Source: Haberlea rhodopensis (lineage: Eukaryota; Streptophyta; Magnoliopsida; Lamiales; Gesneriaceae). Taken from it: a stretch of DNA of 64,000 nt. Of this stretch, positions 10,320-22,115 are shown in pieces. The stretch's first letter is position 1; every line of letters begins with the position of its first letter. The DNA is taken from positions 41,827,754 through 41,891,753 of the forward strand of contig CAJQUN010000002.1 of NCBI GenBank assembly GCA_907163345.1. The letters are read 5' to 3'. The notes under the pieces were generated by a model. It made no database searches, was not told the DNA's origin, and worked only from the letters and a program-made list of their open reading frames with translations. Position numbers and translations under genes: made by a program.

Positions 10320-11000
10320 TTACATGAATCCCACCATCTTTCCCCTCAAATTTACTGCAATTTTCTGGAACTGATCATCACTACCCTCTTTAGGACTATC
10401 CAAAGCTCTCTTCTCTTGCTCTTCATCATCTGCAACTCCATTATCATACTTCTTTCTTGGTTTCAACCTACTTTTTTTCCTGCTTAACTTTCAATTTCTC
10501 AAACAATTCTCCGATTGCTTTACGTTTATCCAGCCGATTCTTGATCAAGATTTCAGTAATATCAGCAGTTGTCATCTCTGCCACATCAATCACCCCCTCC
10601 AATTCCTCCAAGATTTCTTTCTCAAATCAGTCTCCTCGTATCCCAAATAATTGTTCAACAAGATCTTCAAAGCCGAAAAAGAACAATAGCTCATGTTTAT
10701 GTGCATATCCGTTCTCTCACTCCTTAAAAAAGTAGGATCATGTTTCTCAATATGATTTGTGAACACAAATATCCTCTCACTCCCACAACAGGACCACAAT
10801 CCATCAGTGAAATTCAACAACCCATAAAGAGTTACCGTGTTCCCGGAATCTTCCCAGCCCAGATATGACGAAATATCATTGTTATTTTTTCTTGAACCAG
10901 GGCCACCGGCAGAGGCATCGCCGCCGCCATTCTTGTTTCTATTGGTTAAATTAATGGAACAATCTATGTCTTCAGAACAATAATGGACTTTGAACTAGTG
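10320..11000 (-). pseudogene. BCS1-like AAA-ATPase (AATP1 family), C-terminal fragment
   Basis: Minus-strand translation shows the Walker B region (SEDIDCSINL, near 10,970), the conserved segment LLNFTDGLWSCCGSERIFVF with a TNH sensor motif, then HINMSYCSFSALKILLNNYL, a frameshift near 10,610, and a C-terminal part with EMTTADITEILIKNR. These match plant mitochondrial/ER BCS1-like AAA-ATPases. The Walker A half and N-terminal membrane anchor are missing. One threonine expected before TNH is lost, and a G expected in the LRSGRMDMH motif is E (LRSERTDMH). The remnant stops within ~60 bp of the Athila-like LTR. It is surely non-functional. Confidence 0.75.
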
Positions 11001-12222
11001 CATACATAGATCAATTTCCTTTTTTCTTTTCACATCGGTGCTTACATTCACTCTCCAGTTCATAACACTACTTCATGCAATCTGATCAATATTTTAATTT
11101 CACATCACATTGCATGGATTGTAGGTAAGGACGCTATTCACAAGTGTTTTTTCATAAAAAGTTGCATCCAGGGATGTAACCAGAAAAATTTAATCTGTTG
11201 GGCAAATTTATATATTCGAGCCATATATTTTCACACTTAACACACGATATAGGGCGAGATAAACAATTCATAATTTTTTTGTGAATAACTATTTTCTGTT
11301 TTGAACCATCTTCATCATTGACTAAGTCACTTATGAGAGATGTAAATCAAAGCAACAAGAGTGACTGAATCGAGTCGAAGTAAGTAAGAGTGACTATATC
11401 GAACTGAACGTAAAACGAGAGACTATATCATGTATTATCCCGAGTAAAAGCGTAAAAATCTAAAAAAAAAACAAAACATTGAATGAATTCAATATATAAA
11501 ATCCCACAATGAACAAAATGATTGCCTACCAAAATTGAAAGGAGCAACGTACCCACAACTTTTATGATTTTTTTTTTGGGGACACACTATATTTATGATT
11601 TAACATAATAAATTAGTAATGTTTGCCAGCTATCCACCATCCATCATTACTGCATCTCGTTTTCACACTTTCACTATATCTTAATTTATGTTCAGCTCAC
11701 AATATCCTCGCCTTTTTATTCGGTGAAATTGGGATGGTAATTTTATGATCCTTGAATTATTTCAGAGCTTCCAGGAGAAGAGATTATGATGATGATAGGG
11801 AAGATAAGCACACGTACAGGTCTTGATCGGTCAAAACCTAGATTTGAGAAAAGGTCAAGGTTGCACTGACTCTCGCTCTGAAATGAAGTTTGTGACAGAA
11901 ATTTATCTTGTTTCTTCGTGACTTGTAAGTCACAGATTTTGTTTAGCCTTTGCAACGGAGAAGAAGGGAAATGGAAAAAAGTGGGAAGATTTCTTGTCTA
12001 ACCAAAGAAATTTGTCAAAAAATCTGCCGAGCAAGAGCCCGGCTTTGCCCTTGAAGTGATTCGCCTGTGGTTGCATCCAAACGCAAGGGACACACTCAAA
12101 CGCAAGAGACACACTTTTTCACAGAGAGTAAATTCCCCTCTGTTTCCCGCTACTAAAACCCAGTAATATTATAACCGTTCATATATCTGAAATTTTTGTA
12201 TGCACTTTTCAGTTTAAGCACT
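11001..12222. other. Intergenic region upstream of the first GEX3-family gene
   Basis: AT-rich sequence with no recognisable coding content; short open frames at 11,743-12,112 on the minus strand have no family resemblance. From about 12,130 it matches the region upstream of the second copy (48,354 on), so the proximal promoter was duplicated along with the gene. Confidence 0.5.
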
Positions 12223-15200
12223 ATGAGAAGCACAACGATGATTAATCTTCATTATATTCTAATAATATTGGCCATGTTCGTCCAATTACCTTTCGCAGTT
12301 ACTTACAATTCCGAACATTTCCAGAAATTATCATCATTTGCAGGTACTCGTCTTTCTTCCCACTATCGGTATTTCACATTCTGCTTGACTTTATAAGAAT
12401 TCAAGATGTTGGTTTTTGTATGTTGGAGTTGATATTGTTTCACGAATAGATTCTTATGACAAATCAAGTTTATGGATGGGGATTTCGATTTCTATACGAT
12501 GATCTAAATCTTATGACAATTGGCCTACTGAAAATTTGAGATAATGGGCGATTTTGTGTTCAGGAACGAACCTAAGATTTGAAAAAAAGTAGATATTAAA
12601 CTTTAAAATTTGGCAATTGTGAGTATGTTAGAGATTTTTTTTTGTCTCAGATGAGATGCCTTCCGAGAAAGCTTCTGGCCAACTTTTCAAGATCCTTGTT
12701 GGGGATGATGGGCAAATTTTTGCATGTTCAGATAAAAACTTTTTCATCTTCGAAAAGGATGGGTCCATTGCTTGGACAGTACATTTGAATTATACATGCA
12801 ATCCTCATATAGCTCCAGTTCACGGTGGTTCAAGACAGGCAAGGCACAATGTTAATTTTTATTACTTAAAGTTTGAAATTTTGTAACATATTTATGTGGT
12901 CACTGATATTTTCAAGCCCAAAACGGCAGATATATTTGGTTGCTGAGAATAGGGTACTTAAAATCCATCCTTTTAAAAACGGAACTTCTGAGTCTGCGGT
13001 GGAAGTGTTCTTTGGTCCCGTTGAAACAGATATTGTTGGAATTGCAGTAAGTATAACTAGCTCATGTGTGGTTATAAATGTTAAAAACAGAGGCCTCTTT
13101 GCACTTAGACTAGATGGAAAAATTCTTTGGAGCGCTGGCCCGGTACTTTACCGACATGGTTATAGACAAGGATGCAGGAAATGTACTACAGACTGTTATT
13201 TTACTTCTGTCCCTGTCATTGATCATTGTGAAGCTAGTATATATGTAAGTATCGTTCATTGATGCATCGCTCTTACACGACGACTAGTTATCTTGATCCT
13301 CTGTTTAGTCTTAATGTTCGATAATTATTATGTGTTCTTGTCTGCTTCAAGGTCTCAAACACTATAGGGGAACTCTATTCGTTATCACTTCATGGTCCTC
13401 ATTTCAAATGGATCCAAGATTTTAGTTTATATGGAAACGACTATAGCATCACTTCTGGGAACAACGGTCTATTATACGTCATTATTCCCGATAGGGCCAA
13501 AATTCTAGCCTTGGAAGTTTCCCTGGGAAGCATTGTTTGGGAAGGAAGTGTTGGACCTTTAAGTTCAGAAGATTATGAGCCAGTTGTTGATGCTACGGGT
13601 AAGATTGTAAGATACGAGTAATTTAAGTTCATTATCGAGCTATGAAACCAATGTTGATTACATAAAGCAGGGTGGATATCCGTTGGATCATTGGATGGAT
13701 TCTTGTACTCATTTTCACCGACTGGGTCTCTCAAAAAGTTCCCGCAATCAACAAGTGTAAGTTCGGTTATTCAGGTTAATCCGGTACTTGACTGCTCCGG
13801 TTATGCAGTTTATGTTTCTCAGACAGAAGTGGAGGAAAAAGAAGCCAATATTATAGGAGAAAATACTTATGTTGCAGCAATGAAACCTAGGAATGTTGTA
13901 TTTACATTGTTGGTTCCAGCTTTGGGATACTTGTACTGGTCTGAAAGCAATCATGGCAACTTATTGTTCAATCTGTCACAAAGCAATATGAATCATTTTG
14001 CAATGGATGAAAGAACACTTTTGTCCTTTGTTGCTGTTTCAAGTAAGTTTCAAGACCTTGGTTTCCAAACTCGTTGTGTTTTTTCTTTGATTAGAGCTCT
14101 CAACATTCAAATCGTTTTATCGTGCAGGAAATCACAATCCCTTCCGTTGTCGTACTACTCGTAATGTTATTCTGTCAACCAACATTTACTAATTAATTGT
14201 AAACACATGCATAAATGGCTTATATCTTGTTGTTGTTGCTGCTCCAGGTCAAAAGCTTGCATCTAGCTGCTCCTTGCGTAAGCCCAAGGATATCAGTATC
14301 TACACAGGTGATTTGGTTTCCAGATATATATCATATTTTTGTTGAAACTACACAAAGCTTAGGTCTGATTTTAACATGTTATGCAGGTAATGCAAGAAGC
14401 AGGATTATATTGTTTCTATTATCAGAATCAGTACTACTGGTATTACTAGCAGCATCTGTCAAGTATTGCTACATCTTTTGGAGGAAGAAAAGGCTACAAA
14501 GTTCGAATCTTGGAAAGTTTCTTGAAAAGAGAGTAAGCTTAAGTTCTCGCATTATCTATATGACAATACCATTTTCATGATGGGGGTAGTTTTGTGACAC
14601 TAAATTTGATTTATTACAGCTAAGTAACTACTATTTTTTTGTTTAACCAGCATTCGCTACATCTAGAACAGAAAGAATTTGACAGGGCAATCACAGAGCT
14701 TGAACAAAAAGCTTCAGAGGAAGCTGTAGCCAACGAAGTGCTTGAAAAACCGAATTACTTGGTTAAAGAAAGAGAATGCAAAAAAAGAAAGCTCTCAACA
14801 ACTTATAGTGTGGGATGGGATGGGGAAAAATCTGGGTCGAAAATTGTTCTTCCATTGTATGATGGGACATCCAGGAGCCATTCGTTTCCGGATTCCAAGA
14901 AAGAAAGTGTTACAATATTTCATACATCAACTGACAATGTTTCTTCAAGTGATAACAGTCTCGATGAAGGGCAAGACATAAATATCCGCAATAAGGCAAA
15001 GGGAAAAGTTGAAGTTGATAGTTGTAGCGATGATGAAATTCGAGGAGGATTTGTATATCCATTGTTTTTGGAGCATTCTTGTAGTGAAATTGAGGAAGTG
15101 AGACTGAAAGATGATGAAATGGAGAAGGAGAATATAGTTGGTAGGAGTAGAAGTTTGAGGAGGAGAACTATGCTCGTTTTAATGAGTACTTTTCTTTCGA

Positions 15201-15559
15201 ACAAGGTGGTGGCTTTATGTAATTTAAGAATAGGTGTCATGTAACAGCTGTTGTAATTTCAGCTTCACATTTCATGAACGAGATTCTTTTGTTGCATTTG
15301 CATGGATACAACTAATGAGTATTTTATTGGCTTTAGACACACCCATTAGTGTTTTATTATGCGAAAACTCAGAATAAGGTTTTGAACTCCTTCCATCGAT
15401 TCTAAAGCCATGATAGCATATAAAGCTCTCCCAGGAACCAAAAACTCAAAAACTTAGTTCATCTTTTCTGTAGTTCTTTTCTCTATGTTTTGGTGTAATT
15501 GGAATATGGACTGCTTGGAAGTTTCACAATGAAAAAGACGTTGACAACTTCTATAGTCT
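12130..15559 (+). repeat. Segmental duplication containing GEX3 copy A
   Basis: This segment aligns with 48,354-51,892 through the proximal promoter, all exons and introns, and ~300 bp downstream. The similarity starts near the sequence CCCCTCTGTTTCCCGCT and stops just after GACAACTTCTATAGTCT. Both copies lie on the plus strand, so it is a dispersed direct duplication. Confidence 0.85.
12223..15244 (+). CDS. GEX3: GAMETE EXPRESSED 3 (GEX3)-like protein, copy A, nine exons, apparently intact
   Basis: Exons by splice signals and frame: 12223-12343, 12651-12838, 12930-13244, 13352-13598, 13671-14042, 14128-14160, 14248-14307, 14387-14532, 14651-15244; the sum is 2,076 nt, 691 residues, with no stop or frameshift. 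A hydrophobic signal peptide (ILIILAMFVQLPFAV) starts the protein. PQQ-like beta-propeller blades follow (GDDGQIFACSDKNFFIFEKD, GLFALRLDGKILWSAG, GELYSLSLHGPHFKW, GSLDGFLYSFSPTGS). One membrane span lies at about residues 452-477 and a charged Lys/Glu/Ser-rich tail ends it. In Arabidopsis GEX3 is a plasma-membrane protein of gametophytes linked to micropylar pollen-tube guidance; the role here is inferred. Intron 2 uses a GC donor (AG|GCAAGG). The tail is about 57 residues longer than in copy B. Confidence 0.88.
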
Positions 15560-16033
15560 TGACTAGTCTTCCATCCACGATTAACCGTTGGAATTCACCG
15601 AAATTTGATCGGAAAACTCACATTTACAGAGTACTGAAAAGGGTCTCTCCACGAGGTTCAAACACCGTTTATGGTCCATTTACATGAAAGATTCAAACAC
15701 TATCCTGTAAACTATCTGCGCCTTAGAAGTAAGTATCCCACTGTGTGGAGCTTTAATAAAGTGAGAGATTAATGAATCCTTATCTCAAGATTGTAATCCA
15801 CCATTTCATTTATTGCTGTTTTTGGGTATTCAAGGAGTGTACATAATGATGGTTAACATTTTGGGATCATCTTTTTATGCATAAATGTAGCATTAAAGTA
15901 TTCAAAACTGGTCCCTTAGTTTTAAATCTTAACCTCTCTTTTGTCCTTGAGTGTTCAGCATCTTCAAGTAACAACCTTGGTTTCTTCATTCTTGTGTACT
16001 TGTCCCTTGTTTTTCGCTGTTTGTCCTGTATAA
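15560..16033. other. Downstream of GEX3 copy A, unassigned
   Basis: No homology to the region after copy B beyond 15,559 and no recognisable coding sequence. Short open frames at 15,499-15,687 and 15,867-16,052 have no family resemblance. Confidence 0.4.
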
Positions 16034-16375
16034 AACTGTAATTTGGCATCATTTTGATTTACGCTTTTTGTAAATTTACACCATTGGAATTGGTTCATCA
16101 TTTTAGCACTCCTCATAAACCTGACGATGAGAAGAAAAAGAGAAATTGTAGTACTAGGATTTGAGCATTATGAAGTGTTTGGATGAAGCTAAAGTGCTAA
16201 TATAAGAACTGTAATTTGGCATCATTTTGATTAACGCTTTTTGTAAATTTACACCATTGGAGTTGGTTCATCATTTTAGCACTCCTCATTAACCGGACTA
16301 TGAGAAGAAAAAAGAGAAATTGTAGTACTGGGATTTGAGCATGATGAAGTGTTTGGATGAAGCTAAAGTGCTAAA
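16034..16375 (+). repeat. Tandem duplication, ~173-bp unit, two copies
   Basis: The segment beginning AACTGTAATTTGGCATCAT at 16,034 is repeated from 16,207 with about 95% identity by eye, both copies ending in GAAGCTAAAGTGCTAA. Non-coding. Confidence 0.85.
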
Positions 16376-16674
16376 GACCTTGCTTTTGAGAGTGCACCAT
16401 GATAGAATGAAGCTCTGGAGTTTGAGGGCAATCACGGTTTAATCACTATGAACTTGTGTAATTCAATTGGCCTTCTTATGTTAGTTCACTCGATAGGTAC
16501 ACATAAAAATAGGTCTTTTGTTCAACCAAAAGTGCACCCATCTCCAAAGAGTGAGCCACTGGTTCTTTTTGCTTTTTCTAGTTAATGGAGCCAATTTGAT
16601 TTATATGCTCTTTTTGCTTAGATATGCATTGTATGATATTTAAACTTCTAAGAATATATATGGTTTTGTTTTTC

Positions 16675-17096
16675 GACAATAGGCTACCACTGGAGATTCA
16701 AAAGATAAGATGTAAAGCTCATTTCCATTCTCTAAGATTTACTTCCCAGATTAAGGAGTTGGGTAAAAGTTCTGAGAAGGCTAAATGGCCCTTTCCTTGT
16801 CCTGATCTAAGATATGAAATGGATATGCTGTCTTTTTTTGGACTTACTCGAGGTTGCAACACTGAGAAGGTTAATGAACTCAATAAAATGAGGTAAAAAA
16901 ATGGTTACCTTTTTTGACTTAAAAGGTAGTGATTCATATTATCATACTGACAGTAAAAACAATCAAGGACTAGATTTGCCAACTCTTGGTGGAAGGAGAA
17001 AGTTATAGACACGAACTCAAAACAAAGGAAGGTCTATGCCCTTTGACACCCCCGAAGAAACTAATCTAGTACTAATGGCACTCCGTATTGCTACAT
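16675..17096 (+). pseudogene. Plant O-fucosyltransferase (DUF246 family) fragment
   Basis: Exon 16,675-16,892 translates to NRLPLEIQKIRCKAHFHSLR followed by FTSQIKELG, LRYEMDMLSFFGLTRGC and NELNKMR. A GT donor ends it. A second exon from 16,974 gives WWKEKVIDTN and, after frameshifts, LCPLTPEE and NLVLMALRI. These segments are typical of plant GDP-fucose O-fucosyltransferase-like Golgi proteins, where the LRYE(M/L)DM motif is strongly conserved. Only two exons of a much longer gene remain. Keeping an intron excludes a processed retrocopy. It is the first of five plus-strand fragments in this zone. Confidence 0.75.
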
Positions 17097-19151
17097 GATC
17101 TTGATTTCTTTATTTCGTATCATTAAAGTGGGATATTCTTCAGCATGGTTGTCTTGCAACAAATGGCACATATAGCAAATGGTCGTGCCCCAAGAAACTC
17201 GGTTTCTTTACTGCGTGTCAATGTAAGTCATAATTAATAACTCATTACATTCATCAATCATGTTGATAAATTCTATATATTCTCTAAATTTGGATGTCAT
17301 AACTTCAAGCTGAATCTTAATGTAGAGTTCAAACTCAAGCAAAGAAAAAATGTTGATGCTACAAGAAAGTTTAACTGATGCAGTCGGAACCTTTGTTATT
17401 ACACTCAAGTTGACATTGTTGCCATGAATGTGGTCTTATGCGGTGTTGCCATGGTTGGTTTGGCCATTCTGCGCCAGCTCGGAGACTTACAGAATGAATT
17501 TTATTGGTTTCAATGCCGTTTTACCTTTTTAAAAATCTGCGATCTTTGTGCTGGTGGTGGCTTAGTTTGATGAAATTATGGATTTCTTTTGGGCTAAGTT
17601 TTAGCTTAACGGCTCGGTGGCTTCATTTTTATTTTCTTATGTATTGTTAGCTTTTATTGATTAGTGTGCTTGAATTATTGTGATTGTGCGATATTGATTA
17701 TGTGATTGTGTGAAGATGATTGTGATCTTCATTGATCGGTGATAAGAGGCATGATATTTTTGTTTCAAATTGTTAATTTTATATTTTTAGCTTGGAATAT
17801 GGTGTTTTAAAAGAAATATGAGTGAAATTGGGGTTTGTGGAGCTTATTGCAGTTGTCAAAGATTTGTTTAAATTGTTGAAAATCTTTAGATTTTAGATAT
17901 GTTTTTGGAGGAGTTGTCTTATTTTGTGTTTTCACGTTCTGACAGGGAGTTCAAACAGAGCATTGTTTATTTAATAAAGCTTTTGATTGGTTTGTTGAGT
18001 GCTTGAGAGTAATTTCAGGAATCAGAAGGATTGGAACCCATTGTTTGTTGAAGTGTTCAGAACTTTGGATAGAATCTGATTTATGGGAGCATGGTACCTG
18101 GCTGTAGATATAACAACACAAGTAATATACTAGGAGGATTCCTTCAACAGTAAACTCATCTTTTAAAAATGTTATTCTTTTTCTCTTGTTACCAATTAAG
18201 TATTGCAAAATACATTGCTATAAACTCCTTTCCGGACATGGTATCTGGAATCTTGGATGATGATGTCAAATTATGTGTTTGTACAGGTGAGAAGAAGTTG
18301 TCGAAGGTGATACTGCCGGACATAATGAAGGAAGGGGCACACAATACCGCAGAAGGTGGTGGCTGCAAGATTAAGAGAATAAACTTCTTTCCCTCTACTC
18401 TATTTTTAATAAATATATTTTCTTTTATTATTTCAACGAAAGGCATATGCATTGCAAGTTTCTGGATTTCTTTGGTGATTGAAATTACTTGCATGTTTAT
18501 TTTTTTTAATGTTAATCATGAAATGTCTGCCACCTTAAGAGTTAGATTCATGTAGAACATTATACTTAGCCCTATTAATTATTTGGAATTTATTAGATCA
18601 TATAAAAATTGTAGCCTTGATGTTTTGCCGTTGCTTTTAGCGATTTCTGTTCAATTATTTTGTTTAAAATTAGTTGTTTATGTTTTGTTTATACCATGGA
18701 GGAACCGGCGATCCTAGAATGCACTGCTTCATGAGTTAGCTCAGGATTTTCAGAGACTGGAGCCTTCTTCATTTGGATATAGAAACTTTACTCTTATTTT
18801 CTTAGAAATAGGTTTATGGATGTTTTTCTTATGAATTTTAATGGATTGATAATCATGTACTTCAATATACCTATAGGCAACATGAAGGCGGCTATTGAGG
18901 TCGTGCCTTTGCTACATTCATTGCTTCTGACTTTCATTTATCGTCCGATGAGAAAGTTCACTAAAACTTGAAATTTGTGAAATAAAACATTAGTTTGATT
19001 AGCAAAAACAGACAAGCTGGAACATAATAATGATGGCCTGAGAAATAGTTTAAAATATGTTTTTTCAATTTATTTCTTTACTATTAAATATATCATGAAA
19101 AAATTGGTGTTAATGTCAATGGCCTTTTGGTAACATTATATTGTATTGCAG
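17097..19151. other. Unassigned region between gene fragments
   Basis: No coding sequence recognised. Open frames at 18,169-18,555 (plus) and 17,951-18,208 (minus) are AT-rich and look like chance frames. Isolated exon-like pieces near 17,410-17,490 and 18,870-18,970 could be further fragments, but I cannot name them. Confidence 0.4.
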
Positions 19152-20920
19152 TTAAAGGTAGATATATTAATTCGAGGGTTAACATGGAGTCAGCTTCTTG
19201 ATCCCAACAAGAAAGGCCAATGGTGCTTTTCTGGGGATATTACATCAGATACTGATAACCTGGAAGAGGTTGGTGGAACAATTGATAACGAGATTCCAGA
19301 AACCAAAAAGGTGCTACAGCTTACTGCAGCACAAAGGATGAATACAGATGCAAGAAGGGCGATATTTTGCATAATTATGAGTGGCGAGGATTACATTGAT
19401 GCGTTTGAGAAACTTCTGAGACTAGAGTTACCGGGGAAGCAGGTCTCATTTGCTTATTCAATTTTCTTAATTGTTTATCTGGTATTTCATAATTTGTCTT
19501 ATTGTTTATACATTTATGTTTAGGATCGAGAGATCATGCGGGTACTTGTGAAGTGTTGTCTACTGTCTTCTTGCATCTAAGTTATGCAGCTTTGACAAAA
19601 ACCACAAGTTCACTTTGCAGGTCGGACTTCTTGATTTCTCTCTTAGAATGCCTTTATCTAGTTTATACATGTTACGGACAAAATATATAGTGAAGCCAGC
19701 CCAAGAAGTAAACAAGCAAGACCCATGTGGGGAAGCACACTACTTTATAGAATTATTAGAGAGGCTAGGAAACCGAGGGCACGTGAAGAGTGGGGAGTTA
19801 TTTGCTACAGGGAAGAGGGAATATAAAAAAAGGGGGGAGAGAGGATTAGGATACCAGATATTTTGCTAGCAAAGTTTTGAGCGAGCCCGAGCTTGGGTCG
19901 GAGGGGAATTCTTTGCCGGAGTAATACCTAGTCAGAGTGTTTTTCTTTCATGATCTTTAATTTCCTTTTTTTTTTCAGCAATACAATTTCCTTTTGAGTT
20001 TTAGCAATTGTGTTCTTCCTTGTTTTCTGGTGTTGCTAACTGTTGGTGAGATTTATTCCTAAAAACACTTATTCAATAATGAGAGATTGAAATATCAAAT
20101 GTTTTAGAGCTCTGTTGTAGTTGTTTGAATCCGGATGAACACACAATTTAGCAGTTGTCTGGATTTTTTATGAGATTGGAGTTGGTAATACCTGCTTTAT
20201 GTTTCACTGTCAGGTAGTTTGAGTTCTAGATATATGCTTCTGCAGTAATTTTTATACTTCAATACTGTGTAAGTAGCTACTTCTGAAAGATCGTCTTGCA
20301 ATTTTCTAAATTTGATGCGAATCCTATCAATACGCAAAGCAGCTGTGCTAATATAAGTCACTCAGGTGACCTCTTTCTTGGCTCAATGATACAGTTTCCT
20401 AATGGATCTATATTGTTACCCGGCATTGATATCCATTTATGGCATTTGACACTGTAAATTTCTTTAATGGATTTAAAATCTGAGAATAGTGAAAGCTGCA
20501 GCCCATATGCAACGTGGTGTGGCTCTGCATTTTCTGTTGGATCATAGGATAAATAGTCATTTCACTTCTTTCTATTGTTTCTTTAACTTATCTTAGCCGT
20601 TTATTTAAATTTCGCAGCTTTGTTTGTGGGATCATTTCAAGGAACTGGATTCAATGCCATTGATCAGAGCAATGCACCTAGCTAAATTTGTTGCAGAAAT
20701 GGTTGCATGTTTTAGTCTTTCATTAGCAGTTTTGAAGACAGTTGAGTTAAACAATGGCCTACATCTGACTCCCAAAAGGATTATGCATTTCCGGGTGTTA
20801 TTTGAGGCCATATTCGAGTTCTCAGATAAGCTCATCTGGAATGTTTTTACGCGTATTGCTATCATTCCTGAGTATGAATCTCTGAGGAATGGGTTGTACT
20901 GTGCTAATCTCGGCTTATAA
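19152..20920 (+). pseudogene. Nucleolar MIF4G/MA3 protein (NOM1/SGD1-like), C-terminal fragment
   Basis: Three exons are visible. 19,152-19,442 gives LLDPNKKGQW, LTAAQRMNTDARRAIFCIIM and SGEDYIDAFEKLLRLELPGK. 19,524-19,620 starts DREIMRVLVKCCL, then has a short deletion with frameshift before LLASKLCSFDKNHKFTLQ. 20,618 onward reads LWDHFKELDSMPL, LTPKRIMHFRVLFEAIFE and NVFTRIAIIPEYESLRNG. This is the MIF4G-end and MA3 region of nucleolar MIF4G-domain proteins, which act in ribosome biogenesis. The MIF4G N-terminal part and the very C-terminus are absent and the middle exon is frameshifted, so it is a broken fragment with introns kept. Confidence 0.82.
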
Positions 20921-21754
20921 TTACCTATTTGATTATCTTGTATGGATATCTGAATCATAAAAGATGCTTTGCAATTGGACCTTTACTCAGTGAGAGAATT
21001 TTTTTTTGAATATGATTGTCAATTAATTGAGTTCCAGCCTGATTTCAGAAACCCAACTTACTTATACTAGTCCAATTCTGCTAGCTCATGCTCTCTGTTA
21101 CTTATAAAATTTGATATATGCCTTTTCACTTGGTGCTAGGGGTGAAAGATTCAGTCATTGTCGAACCGACGAAACCAACTTGTTTGTAATTACATATCCA
21201 TTTTTTTCTACCAACTTGAACCAAAGTTTGGTAATTTTGGTTCCAGATCTACAAATAGCTGCTGGCAAGACAGCGTATGAATGGGGATTAATTTCATTTT
21301 GGTTTCTAACCGATTTCATGCTTTTATTTTTATCAAGATGCTCTTATTTGGTTTTTGAACATTTTGTTTTAGAATTTTTAAACATTTGTTGTCTTGTGGT
21401 TATTTCCTTTTTTTGTTAATTGATTTGAATGCTAAAATTGATTAAGAGTTTTCTTGATAATTAAATTTTGATAAATATTTTTCTTATGCTTGAACTGATA
21501 AAATCGGTTATTTTAGAATTTTTTGAAGATATTTTTATCTGAGAATTTACATGGACTAAGGCTGGAAGGTGAATGCCTAAAATGTTTGTGAAAAACACAG
21601 GAAAATATATCTCGGGTGGGAAATAGACGTTTATCTTTTTTCTTGGTAATTTTATATGTTTTCTCACGGTATCACTCTTGGTTGGGTTGCCATGTGGTTG
21701 ATAGATATGATACAGAACAGAATGAGGAAACCTCAGGAGAATTGCAGTGAAGGC
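20921..21754. other. Unassigned stretch between gene fragments
   Basis: AT-rich; the open frame at 21,111-21,419 is hydrophobic from T-richness and has no family resemblance. Confidence 0.4.
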
Positions 21755-21880
21755 ATGGAGAGAGAAAATGGAGGGAAATCGTCTTCAAAATTCAAAAGGA
21801 TTTGTGTGTTTTGGGGGAGTAGCCAAGGCAAGAAGACTAGCTATCAGGAATCTGCTGTTGAACTAGGAAAGTTTTGGTAA
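21755..21880 (+). pseudogene. LOG (cytokinin-activating phosphoribohydrolase) first-exon fragment
   Basis: From the ATG at 21,755 the translation reads MERENGGKSSSKFKRICVFW followed by GSSQGKKTSYQESAVELGKF. LOG proteins begin with KRICVFCGSSQGKK in this place and convert cytokinin ribotides to active cytokinins. Here the conserved cysteine is tryptophan and the frame runs into TAA just after the exon end. None of the later LOG exons, with the PGGYGTxEE motif, is present within the next kilobase. It is a single-exon relic. Confidence 0.75.
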
Positions 21881-22034
21881 TATACATATCTTCTTCGCCT
21901 TCATTCCCATTGAAAAAAGTTGGCTTTTTTGTTTTTCTTTGATATTTTTGGATTTTGTTGGTGTGCTGTAAAAAGCTTGCTTTGTACTCAAATGGGCTTT
22001 GGAAAAATGTTTGGCTTAACAAATTTTTGAAGCT

Positions 22035-22115
22035 AATTTTTGCATGTAATTACATAATTACATGCACCAGTTATAATTTACATGCATCAGTTATAATTTA
22101 CATGCACCAATTATT
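22035..22115 (-). repeat. Small cluster of the MULE minisatellite unit, outside the MULE
   Basis: Three to four units of the ~20-bp repeat lie here as reverse complement (TACATGCACCAGTTATAATT and variants). The minus strand reads GGTGCATGTAAATTATAACT, the same consensus as the large arrays at 29.6-39.4 kb. The cluster follows the LOG fragment by about 150 bp. Confidence 0.8.

Noticed and set aside
11743..12112. Minus-strand ORFs upstream of GEX3 copy A
   Set aside because: They overlap the promoter region, are not conserved upstream of copy B and resemble no family.
18169..18555. 128-codon plus-strand ORF and overlapping minus-strand ORF
   Set aside because: AT-rich, no family motif, and not linked in frame to the NOM1 exons that follow.
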